A stretch of DNA of 64,000 nucleotides from Streptomyces tailanensis (GTDB taxonomy: Bacteria; Actinomycetota; Actinomycetes; Streptomycetales; Streptomycetaceae). Position numbers and translations under genes: made by a program. The notes under the pieces were generated by a model that saw nothing but the letters and a program-made list of their open reading frames with translations, had not been told where the DNA came from and made no database searches. Positions 25,512 through 34,041 of the stretch are shown here, in pieces. Location of the stretch: positions 98,440 to 162,439 of the forward strand of contig NZ_VTHJ01000015.1 of assembly GCF_008386495.1 (NCBI RefSeq), written 5' to 3'. Every line of letters starts with the position of its first letter. The stretch's first letter is position 1.

Positions 25512-26770
25512 CCCGCCGGGCCCACCCGGTCGTCCAGGTCCGCCGTCTGCTGGTCACCGCGGCCTCCGGCGGCACGGGCTTTCTGCTGCTGTGCGCCCTC
25601 GGGCACGCCCTGTCCCACCCGCACGCCCCCGCCGGCTCGGCGCTCCGCCTGGTCTGGTGCGCCGCGCCCGCCGCCGCCACCGTGTACTTCGCGGTGACGG
25701 TCGCCCGCACCGACCCCGGCACCCGCCCGCGCCCCGGCCTCTCCGCCATCGGCCTCGGCCCCGGCCGGCTGATGGCCGTCTCGGCGGTGACGACGGCCCT
25801 GTCCACCACCCTCGGCTCCCTGCTCGCCCTGCTGTTCTTCCTCCATCTGCGCGGCGACCTGACCGGCATGCCGTTCGACGGCGCCGCCGCCGACGTCCTC
25901 GCCGCCGGACAGCCGCTGCCCCTGCCGGCCGCCCTCACCCTCCTCTCCCTGGTGCCGGTCGTCGCCTCCGTGACGACGGCCCTGGTCCTGCGCCCGAAGG
26001 ACACCCGGTCCCCCCGGCCCGCCGGACTCCGGACGCGCTTCACGGCGTACGACACCTTCGACATCCGCAGGCGGGCCGCGTCACCGGCCGGTGCGACGAG
26101 GTACGAGGGGGAAGAGCCGCCCGCCGAGGAACCGCAGGTCCCCGCCGTGGCGCCGGCCCCGCGCCCCGCCCCCGGCGGCCTCCCCTGGGGCATCGCCGTC
26201 CTCGCCGTCGGTCTCGCCGTCGAGGCGTACGCCGGTCAGTCCGACCCCGGCTCCGGCCTCACCCTCCCCGGTGGCTTCGCCGACAGCCCCGCCGGAGTCC
26301 TCGCCGGCTGGCTGCTCACCGCGCTGGGGCTGATCCTCGCCGGACCCGGGCTCACCCATCTGTGCGGGCGGCTGCTCGAGGCCGTGGAGCCGGGCGCGCT
26401 GCGGCTGCTCGCCGGGCGGATCCTCCAGGCGGAGGCCCGGCGGATCGGGCGGCCGCTCGGGGTGGTGTGCGCGGTGGCCTCGGGGGCGTACGCCATGGTG
26501 TCGCTGTCCTCCGGCGCACGTCCCACGGTCGGCCCGCTCACCCTGCTGGGCGCGCTCGTCGTGGCCGGCTGCACCGTCCTCACCCTCGCGACAGCCGCCG
26601 TCGAGGCCCGCAGGGCGCACGCCGACACCACGGCCGTGCTGCTGCGACTGGGGGCGCCCAGCACCCTGCCCCGCCGGGCGGCCCTGCTCCGCGCGGGCGC
26701 CCTGCTCGCCGTCTTCGGCCCGCTGACCTGGACCGTCGCGGAGCTGGCGGCGCTGCCGATGGCCGCGTGA
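25493..26770 (+). CDS. Integral membrane protein, partner of the ABC ATPase
   Basis: The 425-residue product has about eight hydrophobic segments: four before residue 165, a polar 65-residue cytoplasmic stretch (PPAEEPQVPAVAPAPRP), then four more. This resembles permeases of small FtsX-like or lantibiotic-type exporters but no family signature is obvious. The GTG at 25493 follows GAGGGAGGAGG and lies inside the end of the ATPase gene. Transport direction and cargo cannot be judged. Confidence 0.75.
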   Translation: MLALRLARRAHPVVQVRRLLVTAASGGTGFLLLCALGHALSHPHAPAGSALRLVWCAAPAAATVYFAVTVARTDPGTRPRPGLSAIGLGPGRLMAVSAVTTALSTTLGSLLALLFFLHLRGDLTGMPFDGAAADVLAAGQPLPLPAALTLLSLVPVVASVTTALVLRPKDTRSPRPAGLRTRFTAYDTFDIRRRAASPAGATRYEGEEPPAEEPQVPAVAPAPRPAPGGLPWGIAVLAVGLAVEAYAGQSDPGSGLTLPGGFADSPAGVLAGWLLTALGLILAGPGLTHLCGRLLEAVEPGALRLLAGRILQAEARRIGRPLGVVCAVASGAYAMVSLSSGARPTVGPLTLLGALVVAGCTVLTLATAAVEARRAHADTTAVLLRLGAPSTLPRRAALLRAGALLAVFGPLTWTVAELAALPMAA

Positions 26771-26907
26771 CCGCCCGTCCGGAGGCCGCCGGAAAACTCG
26801 TAGAAAAAATTCGGCGCGGGGCGATGAGTTCCGCGACGGCCCCCGGTCTATCCCTCGAACGGACCGACACCGATGACGGACCGAATATCTACGGGAGAGA
26901 CCTCGCC

Positions 26908-27333
26908 ATGAGCCAGAGCCAGCCGTACCAGCAGATGATCTTCGTGAACCTGCCTGTGAACGACCTCGACGCCTCGAAGAAGTTCTTCACGGAGCTCGGG
27001 TACGCGATCAACCCCCAGTTCAGCGATGAGAACGCCGCCTCGGTCGTGATCAGCGACACCATCTTCGCGATGCTGCTCACCAAGCCGTTCTACGCGACCT
27101 TCACCAAGAAGGAGATCGCGGACGCCACGCGCACCAGCGAGGTGATGATCGCGCTGAGCGCGGAGAGCCGCGAGAAGGTGGACGAGCTGGTCGAGAAGGC
27201 GGTCGCCGCCGGCGGCACCGCCTCGGACAAGGTCCAGGACATGCCGGACTTCATGTACGGCCGCGCCTTCGACGACCTCGACGGCCACACCTGGGAGGTC
27301 GTATGGATGAACCCGGCGGCGATCGAGGGCTGA
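26908..27333 (+). CDS. VOC-superfamily (glyoxalase/bleomycin-resistance fold) protein
   Basis: A 141-residue single VOC unit: IFVNLPVNDLDASKKFFTELGY at the start and FDDLDGHTWEVVWMNP at the end, where the second metal-site residues sit (His and Glu of DGHTWEV). Related proteins are uncharacterised; they are often called lactoylglutathione-lyase-like. The ATG follows GGGAGAG. It is a stand-alone gene with no clear functional neighbours. Confidence 0.88.
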   Translation: MSQSQPYQQMIFVNLPVNDLDASKKFFTELGYAINPQFSDENAASVVISDTIFAMLLTKPFYATFTKKEIADATRTSEVMIALSAESREKVDELVEKAVAAGGTASDKVQDMPDFMYGRAFDDLDGHTWEVVWMNPAAIEG

Positions 27334-27368
27334 ACACCGGCCGCACATGCTGTGCCTAGCATGGGCGG

Positions 27369-28493
27369 GTGCAGATAATGCCCGCCCATGCGGCCCACCA
27401 CGGTGACCAGGAGATCGAGACGCTGGAGGAGTTCGACGCGACCGTCTCGGCGCGCGGCACGCTCTCCGGATTCCGCGTCCAGGCCGTCGATCTGACGGAC
27501 CGTACAAGGGAGTTGCTCGCCACGGATACGGCGGGCGCCGTCTTCCTCGGCTGCTCCATGCGGGAGCACGCCGCGGCGAAGGTCCGCGCGGACGGCGCCC
27601 TGGTCTTCCCGCCCGTCCCCGGCCTGCCCTTCGACCCGTACCGCGGCCTCGTGTACTCGCCCGACGAGCTCTTCGCGTCCCTGGCGGAGGGCGGTTACGA
27701 GGCGACACCGGACGCCCTGTCGTACGCCTGGTTCCAGCGCACCAAGGCCGACCGCGACGTCTTCTCCTCGATGCTGCGCGCCGTCCATGACGACTCGGTC
27801 TCGGACGCGCTCGACGAACTCCTCACCGGCGCACGGGTGGTGGGCGTGATGGGTGGCCACGCGATGGCCCGTGGCACCGAGGCGTACGAGGGCGCCGCCC
27901 GCCTCGGCCGCGCCCTGGCCCGCTCGGGTCTCACGGTCGCCACCGGCGGCGGCCCGGGCGCGATGGAGGCGGCCAACCTGGGGGCGTACGCGGCACCGTA
28001 CGACGACGAGATGCTCACCGACACTCTCCAACTCCTTGCCAAGGCACCGACGTTCACGCCGTCGATCACCGACTGGGCGAGCGCGGCCTTCGAGGTCCGC
28101 ACGCGCTGGCCGAAGGGCGGCACCTCCGTCGGCATCCCCACCTGGTTCTACGGCCACGAGCCGCCGAACCCGTTCGCCTCCCACATCGCCAAGTACTTCG
28201 CCAACGCCACCCGCGAGGACGGCCTCCTCGCCCGCTCCAACACGGGCATCGTCTTCCTGCCCGGCGCCGCCGGCACCGTCCAGGAGATCTTCGACAACGC
28301 GACGCCCAACTACTACGAATCCCGCGGCGAACCCACGCCCATGGTCCTGGTGAACCGCGCCCACTGGACGGAAAAGCTCCCGACCTGGCCCCTCCTCCAG
28401 TCCCTGGCCCGGGGCCGTGCGATGGAGGCCCGGATCGCCCTGGTGGACCGGATCGAAGAGGCTCCGGAGGCCCTGGAGCGGCTCGGGGGGTGA
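27369..28493 (+). CDS. LOG-family nucleotide-binding protein
   Basis: The 374-residue protein has the Rossmann signature VGVMGGHAMARG, GGGPGAMEAANLGA, and PGAAGTVQEIF in place of the PGGxGTxxE of cytokinin-activating LOG enzymes. The extra 130 residues at the N-terminus are absent from small LOG proteins. It could bind or hydrolyse a nucleotide monophosphate. The start may be GTG 27369 or ATG 27378. I cannot say whether it has phosphoribohydrolase activity. Confidence 0.8.
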   Translation: MQIMPAHAAHHGDQEIETLEEFDATVSARGTLSGFRVQAVDLTDRTRELLATDTAGAVFLGCSMREHAAAKVRADGALVFPPVPGLPFDPYRGLVYSPDELFASLAEGGYEATPDALSYAWFQRTKADRDVFSSMLRAVHDDSVSDALDELLTGARVVGVMGGHAMARGTEAYEGAARLGRALARSGLTVATGGGPGAMEAANLGAYAAPYDDEMLTDTLQLLAKAPTFTPSITDWASAAFEVRTRWPKGGTSVGIPTWFYGHEPPNPFASHIAKYFANATREDGLLARSNTGIVFLPGAAGTVQEIFDNATPNYYESRGEPTPMVLVNRAHWTEKLPTWPLLQSLARGRAMEARIALVDRIEEAPEALERLGG

Positions 28494-28533
28494 GGGTTGC
28501 GCGAAAAGCCAACTGCTCGCACATCTCTTCGGA

Positions 28534-28561
28534 TTGACAGTACTTATGGCGCGCTTATAAA
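28534..28561 (+). promoter_or_regulatory. Near-consensus sigma-70 promoter
   Basis: TTGACA (28534-28539) and TATAAA (28556-28561) are separated by 16 bases, close to the ideal for the main sigma factor HrdB and rare in this GC-rich genome. Transcription would start near 28568, about 75 bases before the LAETG gene. Confidence 0.75.
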
Positions 28562-28642
28562 CCTGTGAGGCACATGGGGAAGCCGCTTTCAGGCGGCACC
28601 TCCGTCACCCCCACTCCCCTGTGCTCCCCGTGAAGGGCAAAC

Positions 28643-29332
28643 GTGTCCATATCTCCCAGCATCGCGCGAACTTCGCGCTCCCTCGGTGTTGTTCTCGCCT
28701 CCGCCGCACTTGTGCTCGGCGTCGCGGGCAGCGCCGTGGCCTGCAGCATCACTGACTTCTCCGCCGTGGCTGAGTGCGACGACGACAAGGGGGTCATCCG
28801 CGTGACCGACGTGGACCCGCTGGGCATCAAGGCCGAGGTCACCGTCTACCTGGAGAACAACGGGGCGGACCTGCGCATGGTCGGCAGCCAGACGATCAAG
28901 AAATCCACCGCCGAGGGTGTCACCATCACCTTCGACGAGGACTGGGAGCCGAACGCCGAGTACCGCGTCCACATCAAGGCGAAGGGGTACGTCGACGAGG
29001 ACCTGCCGATCCTGACCGCTCCCGCCGAGGCCTGCGAGAAGGCGGACACCCCGCCGGCATCCGAGGAAAGCCCGGAGGAGCCCGCGGAGGACGAGCCCTC
29101 CAAGGAGCCTTCGAAGGCCAAGAAGTCCCCCTCCCCGTCCGCCTCGCAGGGCACCACCCCGGCCGGCAGGAACGACAACAACATCTCCTCCCCCGAGAGT
29201 GACTCCAACCTCGCCGAGACCGGCGCCACCTCCCACACCGGCCCGATCGCCGGGCTCGCAGCGGCCCTGGTCGCGCTCGGCGCGGGTGCCGTGTACTACA
29301 GCATGCGGCGCCGCGGGGCCTCCACCCGCTGA
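28643..29332 (+). CDS. Sortase substrate with LAETG cell-wall sorting signal
   Basis: The 229-residue secreted protein has a signal peptide (hydrophobic core GVVLASAALVLGVAG, cleavage probably after AVA), a 110-residue beta-rich domain, a Glu/Pro/Ser stalk (about 135-185), then LAETG at about 193-197, a membrane segment and the tail RRRGASTR. LAETG is the motif read by class E sortases in high-GC actinobacteria, so the protein should be linked to peptidoglycan. The GTG start has GGGCAAAC upstream. The strong promoter suggests abundant surface expression; the ligand is unknown. Confidence 0.88.
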   Translation: MSISPSIARTSRSLGVVLASAALVLGVAGSAVACSITDFSAVAECDDDKGVIRVTDVDPLGIKAEVTVYLENNGADLRMVGSQTIKKSTAEGVTITFDEDWEPNAEYRVHIKAKGYVDEDLPILTAPAEACEKADTPPASEESPEEPAEDEPSKEPSKAKKSPSPSASQGTTPAGRNDNNISSPESDSNLAETGATSHTGPIAGLAAALVALGAGAVYYSMRRRGASTR

Positions 29333-29350
29333 TCCACGTCGTACGGCCGT

Positions 29351-29383
29351 GTGCCCGTGCCTCTCGCGGAGGGGTACGGGCAC
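29351..29383. terminator. Hairpin after the LAETG gene
   Basis: GTGCCCGT (29351-29358) pairs with ACGGGCAC (29376-29383), with further partial pairing inside. It begins 19 bases after the stop. Confidence 0.6.
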
Positions 29384-29419
29384 CTGCTCGTCCAGCACCA
29401 AGGTGCGGGCCACACGCAC

Positions 29420-29981
29420 CTATCGGCGGCTCACCCGAACGTCGCCCGCTCCAGCCAGCACGAACTCGACGATCTCCAGCCACTCGTCGATCGCGTCCGC
29501 TGCGATGTCCGGCGCCACCTCGTACGGCAGCCTGGCGGCGAGCGTCGCGTCCGCCCGATGTACGACCAGCTCATGGGTCATCCGGCGGGCCCAGAACCCC
29601 GCGGTGTGCTCCCAGCCCCACGACCACACCGGCGCCTTCGGCCCCGCCTCGCGCAGCGTGGCGACGAGCATTTCACCGGTCTCCCGCGAGCCAGGCGTCC
29701 AGCGCGGCCGGGTCCCCCTTCGCCTCGGGGCCCTCGTACAGCGGGACTTCCTCCTCGGGCACCTCCTCCTTCGCCCGGGTCCGTACGTTCAGTTCGACCC
29801 AGCGCAGGGCGCCGCCGGTGTGCCGTACGAGGTGTTCCAGTGACCAGTCGGGGCAGGTCGGGACGGTGGCGGTCAGATCGGCGCCGGAGGTCACGATGTC
29901 CCTCAACTGCCGTATCTGAAGCTCGATCTCGTCGCAGTAGCGGTCGTGCCGAGCCTGGGGTTCTTGCATTTGCGTGGCCAT
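29420..29981 (-). pseudogene. Maleylpyruvate isomerase/mycothiol-dependent (TIGR03083-like) protein, broken
   Basis: The start MATQMQEPQARHDRYCDEIE and CPDWSLEHLVRHTGGALRW are typical of the mycothiol-dependent DinB-like fold. After DAWLA (about 29680) an extra G in a GGG run throws the frame into a stop; the next frame continues ETGEMLVATLREAGPKAPVW to ARRMTHELVVHRADA without loss. The C-terminus also ends early at 29420, before the domain expected in the family. It follows the ABC ATPase gene by 11 bases on the same strand. One inserted base could be a sequencing error, but truncation adds weight to decay. Confidence 0.75.
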
Positions 29982-29992
29982 GATTCCGCACC

Positions 29993-31039
29993 TTATGCGG
30001 CGGGACCGCCCCCCAGCACGACGATTTCCGCCGCGTCGAGGGCCACCCCGACCTCGTCCCCTGGCGCGGGCGCCTCCCGCAGCGCGCACGCCGCCTCCAG
30101 GCGCGGCGCGCCCTCGGGCTGGAGGTGTACGGCGACATGGGTGCCCCGGAAGGTGCGTGCGGCCACGGTGCACCGCAGCCCGGCGGCCGCGTCGACCAGC
30201 CGTACACCCGCGGGCCGCACCAGCAGCGCGCCCGGCCCCTGTGGCGCGCCCTCGGGCACCGGCACCTTGCCCCACGGGGTGTCGGCGGCCTGTCCGGTCA
30301 CGGTCGCGTCGACCACGTTGTCGAAGCCGAGGAAGCGCGCCACGAACTCGTCCGCCGGCCGCTGCCACACCTCAAGTGGCGTACCGGACTGGGCGATCCG
30401 CCCGTCGCGCATCACCACGACCCGGTCGGCCAGCGCGAACGCCTCGCCCTGGTCGTGCGTGACCGCGAGGACGGTCGTCCTCAACTCGCCGAACAGCTCC
30501 CGGAGTTCGACGACGAGCCGTTCCCGCAGCGAGCGGTCCAGCTGACCGAGGGGCTCGTCGAGCATGAGCAGCCGGGGGCGCGGGGCGAGGGCCCGGGCCA
30601 GCGCGACCCGCTGCTGCTCGCCGCCGGAGAGCGCCGCGACGGCCCGGCGCGCCGCCCCCGGCAGCCCGACCAGCTCCAGCAACTCCCCCACCCGCACGGC
30701 CTGTTCGGCCTTCGAGGCGCCGTGCATCCGCAGCCCGAAGGCGACGTTGCCGCCCACGTCCCGCTGCGGGAACAGCTGGTGGTCCTGGAACATCAGGCCG
30801 ACGTCCCGCTTGTGCGCGGGCACCGCGGTGTTGTCCCGTCCGTCGAGCAACACCCGCCCGGTGTCGAGGAGTTGGAGCCCGGCGACCGCCCGCAGCAGCG
30901 TGGACTTGCCGCTGCCGCTCGGCCCCAGCACACAGACGATCTCGTTCTCGGCGACCTCCAGATCGACCGCGTCGAGCGCGGGCCGCCCACGGAATCGTAC
31001 GGTCGCGTCCTCGATCCGCAGCAGCACACTCGACACCAT
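29993..31039 (-). CDS. Thiamine-type ABC transporter ATPase
   Basis: A 348-residue ATPase with Walker A GPSGSGKST (about 39-47), LSGGEQQRVALARAL, LLMLDEPLGQLD and H-loop AVTHDQGEA, followed by a C-terminal TOBE-like domain absent from E. coli ThiQ and more like FbpC/ThiQ-long types. It powers uptake of thiamine or a thiamine precursor, as indicated by the TPP riboswitch at the operon head. Its ATG directly follows the permease TAG. Confidence 0.88.
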   Translation of the reverse strand: MVSSVLLRIEDATVRFRGRPALDAVDLEVAENEIVCVLGPSGSGKSTLLRAVAGLQLLDTGRVLLDGRDNTAVPAHKRDVGLMFQDHQLFPQRDVGGNVAFGLRMHGASKAEQAVRVGELLELVGLPGAARRAVAALSGGEQQRVALARALAPRPRLLMLDEPLGQLDRSLRERLVVELRELFGELRTTVLAVTHDQGEAFALADRVVVMRDGRIAQSGTPLEVWQRPADEFVARFLGFDNVVDATVTGQAADTPWGKVPVPEGAPQGPGALLVRPAGVRLVDAAAGLRCTVAARTFRGTHVAVHLQPEGAPRLEAACALREAPAPGDEVGVALDAAEIVVLGGGPAA

Positions 31040-32680
31040 CTAGAACTCCCCCGTGCGATCGGTGCGCAGGCGCTCCAGCACCAGCAGGGCCACCGCGCAC
31101 ACCACCATGAGAATCGTCGAAAGGGCCATCGCCTGGCCGTAGTTGATCTCCCCCGGCCGCCCGAGCAACCGCGCCACGGCCACCGGCAGCGTGGGGTTGT
31201 CGGCCCGTGCGATGAACACGGTCGCCCCGAACTCCCCGAGCGACACCGCGAAGGCGAACCCGGCCGCGATCAGCAGCGCCCGCCGCACCATCGGCAGATC
31301 GACCTCGCGCCACACCCGCCACGGCGACGCCCCCAGCACGGCCGCCGCCTCCCGCAGCCTCTCGTCCACCGCCCGCAGCACGGGCAGCATGGTCCGTACG
31401 ACGAAGGGGACGCCGACCAGGGCCTGGGCCAGCGGCACCAGGAGCCAGGAACCGCGCAGGTCCAGCGGCGGCTCGTCCAGCGCGATCAGGAACCCGAAGC
31501 CGACGGTCACCGCGGAGACGCCGAGCGGCAGCATGAGCAGCGCGTCGAATCCCCGGACGAGACGGCCGGCCCGCCGGGTCAGGGCCGCCGCGGCGAGACC
31601 ACCGATCAGGAGGGCGATGGCGGTCGCCGCGAGGGCGTAGGTGAGGGAGTTGCCGACCGCCTCGATCGGCGCGACCAAGAAGATCCCGCTGTCGTCGCTG
31701 GTCAGCGCCTCGTAGTAGCCGAACACGGATCCGGACGCATCAAACGACCGTTCCACCAGCACGCCCAGCGGCAGCAGGATCAGCACGACGACAGTAAGAA
31801 GAACCCCGGCCAGCAGCGCCCACTGCCCCGTCCCGCACGGCCGGCGCGCCGTGAGCGACGCGTCCACCAGCCGCAGCGCGGTCTCCCGCCGCCGTACGGT
31901 CCAGGCGTGCACGGCGAGGATCAGCCCGACCGCGACGAACTGCACGAGCGTCAGCACGGCCGCCGTCGCCAGATCGAAGATCTCCGAGGTCTGCCGGTAG
32001 ATCTCCACTTCGAGCGTCGAGAAGGTCGGCCCACCGAGGATCTGCACCACACCGAACGAGGTGAAGGTGAAGAGGAAGACCATCAGCGCGGCGGCGGCCA
32101 CGGCGGGCGCGAGCGCGGGCAGCGTCACCGTCCGCCAGGCCCGCCATCGGGACGCCCCGAGCATCCGCGCGGCCTCCTCCTGCCGGGGGTCGAGCTGCGC
32201 CCACAGCCCGCCGACGGTCCGTACGACGACCGCGTAGTTGAAGAAGACATGCGCGAGCAGAATCGCCCACACCGTCGTGTCCAGCCGTACGCCCCACAGC
32301 TCGTCGAACAGTCCGCCCCGCCCGACCAGCGCCAGGAACGCCGTACCGACGACCACGGTCGGCAGCACGAACGGCACGGTGACGACCGCCCGCAGGATCT
32401 CCTTGCCCCTGAAATCGAAGCGCGCGAAGACATACGCGCCGGGGAGCGCGATCAGCAGCGTGAGCGCGGTCGAGACGAGCGCCTGCCAGGTGGTGAACCA
32501 CAGCACATGCCGGATCCCGGCATCCCCCAGCACCTCCCCGATCCGCCCGAACTGCCAGGCGCCGTCGACGTGCAGCCCCCGCTCGACGATCGCGGCGACG
32601 GGATAGGCGAAGAACACCCCGAAGAACGCGACGGGCAGGACCATGAGCCCGAGCCGCGCCGCGCTCCCCGTGGAAGCCAT
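31040..32680 (-). CDS. Thiamine-type ABC transporter permease, fused two-domain
   Basis: The 546-residue permease has 12 or so membrane spans in two homologous halves, each with an EAA-type loop (EEAARMLGASRWRAW and REAAAVLGASPWRVW), as in ThiP and FbpB. One chain therefore forms the whole channel. The ATG at 32680 is preferred; the frame extends upstream without family similarity. It lies 17 bases after the binding-protein stop. Confidence 0.9.
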   Translation of the reverse strand: MASTGSAARLGLMVLPVAFFGVFFAYPVAAIVERGLHVDGAWQFGRIGEVLGDAGIRHVLWFTTWQALVSTALTLLIALPGAYVFARFDFRGKEILRAVVTVPFVLPTVVVGTAFLALVGRGGLFDELWGVRLDTTVWAILLAHVFFNYAVVVRTVGGLWAQLDPRQEEAARMLGASRWRAWRTVTLPALAPAVAAAALMVFLFTFTSFGVVQILGGPTFSTLEVEIYRQTSEIFDLATAAVLTLVQFVAVGLILAVHAWTVRRRETALRLVDASLTARRPCGTGQWALLAGVLLTVVVLILLPLGVLVERSFDASGSVFGYYEALTSDDSGIFLVAPIEAVGNSLTYALAATAIALLIGGLAAAALTRRAGRLVRGFDALLMLPLGVSAVTVGFGFLIALDEPPLDLRGSWLLVPLAQALVGVPFVVRTMLPVLRAVDERLREAAAVLGASPWRVWREVDLPMVRRALLIAAGFAFAVSLGEFGATVFIARADNPTLPVAVARLLGRPGEINYGQAMALSTILMVVCAVALLVLERLRTDRTGEF

Positions 32681-32697
32681 GCGAGATGGCCTCTTGG

Positions 32698-33780
32698 CTA
32701 CTTCAGTACGAGCGAGTTCCACGACTTGACCCACTGGTCACGGTTCTCGGCGATCTTCTCCGGCGCCATCGTCTCGGGATCCTTCGCCGCCGGCCCGTAC
32801 TCGGTGAACTCGGCGGGCACGGACGCCCCCTCGACCACCGGGTACACGAACATGTTGAGCGGCATGTCCTCCTGGAACTCCTTCGAGATCAGGAAGTCGA
32901 TGAATGCCTTGCCGCCCTCGGCGTTCTTCGCGTTGCTCAGCAGCCCCGCGAACTCGATCTGCCGGAAGCAGGTGCCGGTCGCGACCCCGGTGGGCGCGGC
33001 CTTCGGGCGCGGCTCGGCGTAGATGACCTCGGCCGGCGGCGAGGAGGCGTACGAGACGACGAGCGGCCGGTCGCCACCGGCCTTCTTGCCGTCGGTGGAC
33101 CCGGAGAACTCCTGGTAGTAGGCCTGCTCCCAGCCGTCGACGACCTTCACCCCGTTGGCCTTGAGCTTCTCCCAGTAGCTCTCCCACCCGTCGTCGCCGT
33201 ACTTCGCGGCGGTACCGAGGACGAATCCGAGCCCCGGGGAGGAGGTGGAGGCGTTCTCGGTGACGAGCAGGTCCTTGTACTCGGGCTTGATCAGATCGTC
33301 GAAGGTCTGCGGGGGCTCGATCTTGTTCTTGGTGAAGTAGGCCTTGTCGTAGTTGACGCAGATGTCGCCGGAGTCGATGGGCGTGACCCGGTGCTCGTCC
33401 TTGTCGAGCTGGTATTCGGCGCCGACCTTGTCGAGCCCCTTCGCCTCGTACGGCTGGAAGAGGCCGTTGTCGAGCGCCCGGGACAGCAGCGCGTTGTCGA
33501 CGCCGAAGAAGACGTCGCCCTGCGGGTTGTCCTTGGTCAGGATCGCCTGGTTGACGGCCTGGCCCGCGTCGCCGCCCTCGAGGACCTTGACCTTGTAGCC
33601 GGACTCCTTCTCGAAGGCCTTCATGACGTCCTTGGAGTAGGCGAAGGAGCCATGGCTGACGACCGTGACCGTCTTGGATCCGCCACCGCCCGACCCGGTG
33701 TCGTCGGACGACGAACCGCATGCGGACAACGTGACGAGACCGAGGCCGACGGCCGCGGCGACGAACGTCCTGATGCTCAC
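32698..33780 (-). CDS. Thiamine-type substrate-binding lipoprotein
   Basis: The 360-residue extracytoplasmic protein begins with a lipoprotein signal (LVTLSACGSSSDD) and continues as an ABC type-2 binding protein of the ThiB/TbpA group: VTVVSHGSFAYSKDVMKAFE, GDVFFGVDNALLSRAL and SGDICVNYDKAYF. With the permease and ATPase downstream and a TPP aptamer upstream, import of thiamine or a phosphate ester is the likely role. The GTG at 33780 has an AGGAGG ribosome site. Confidence 0.92.
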   Translation of the reverse strand: MSIRTFVAAAVGLGLVTLSACGSSSDDTGSGGGGSKTVTVVSHGSFAYSKDVMKAFEKESGYKVKVLEGGDAGQAVNQAILTKDNPQGDVFFGVDNALLSRALDNGLFQPYEAKGLDKVGAEYQLDKDEHRVTPIDSGDICVNYDKAYFTKNKIEPPQTFDDLIKPEYKDLLVTENASTSSPGLGFVLGTAAKYGDDGWESYWEKLKANGVKVVDGWEQAYYQEFSGSTDGKKAGGDRPLVVSYASSPPAEVIYAEPRPKAAPTGVATGTCFRQIEFAGLLSNAKNAEGGKAFIDFLISKEFQEDMPLNMFVYPVVEGASVPAEFTEYGPAAKDPETMAPEKIAENRDQWVKSWNSLVLK

Positions 33781-33786
33781 TGAATT

Positions 33787-33806
33787 CCTCCTGGGGGTGA
33801 CCAGGA
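33787..33806 (-). promoter_or_regulatory. Ribosome-site hairpin of the thiamine operon
   Basis: TCCTGG and CCAGGA, six bases each, can pair with a six-base loop. The second arm covers the first half of the AGGAGG ribosome site at 33787-33792. It could hide the site when the upstream aptamer is bound. Confidence 0.5.
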
Positions 33807-33815
33807 AGAGACGCG

Positions 33816-33860
33816 GCCCTGCCCGGGACTCCGATTCCGCGGAGGTTTCCCGGGCAGGGC
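33816..33860 (-). terminator. Terminator-like hairpin of the thiamine leader
   Basis: Thirteen-base perfect arms (GCCCTGCCCGGGA / TCCCGGGCAGGGC) lie between the aptamer and the ribosome site, with a small inner hairpin. It is the likely expression platform or attenuator. Confidence 0.7.
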
Positions 33861-33879
33861 GCAACAGCTTGAGTGATGA

Positions 33880-33970
33880 CCGAACTTCCTACCCAGAATG
33901 ACCTGGGCGAGGTTCAGAGGGTCTGCGGCCCGGTTGCCGCACTCTCAGCGCTGTGGCGCTCCCCTGTCGG
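33880..33970 (-). ncRNA. TPP riboswitch (thi-box aptamer)
   Basis: On the minus strand the conserved CTGAGA (plus 33943-33948), ACCCTCTGAACCT (around 33910-33922), and GGTAGGAAG (around 33884-33892) occur in the right order and spacing of the thiamine pyrophosphate aptamer. The closing helix pairs CCGAC with GTTCGG. It precedes the binding-protein gene by about 100 bases and should lower expression of the whole ABC operon when thiamine pyrophosphate is plentiful. Confidence 0.92.
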
Positions 33971-34041
33971 AATATGAAGATGTGTACCGAGGTCAGAGTA
34001 CCCCGTGGCCGAATCCCTACTACCTCTCGGCCGCTCCCCGG

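Noticed and set aside
25591..27333. A 580-codon plus frame running through the permease into the VOC gene
   Set aside because: Only its last 141 codons encode a recognisable protein; the rest is a shadow of the permease gene.
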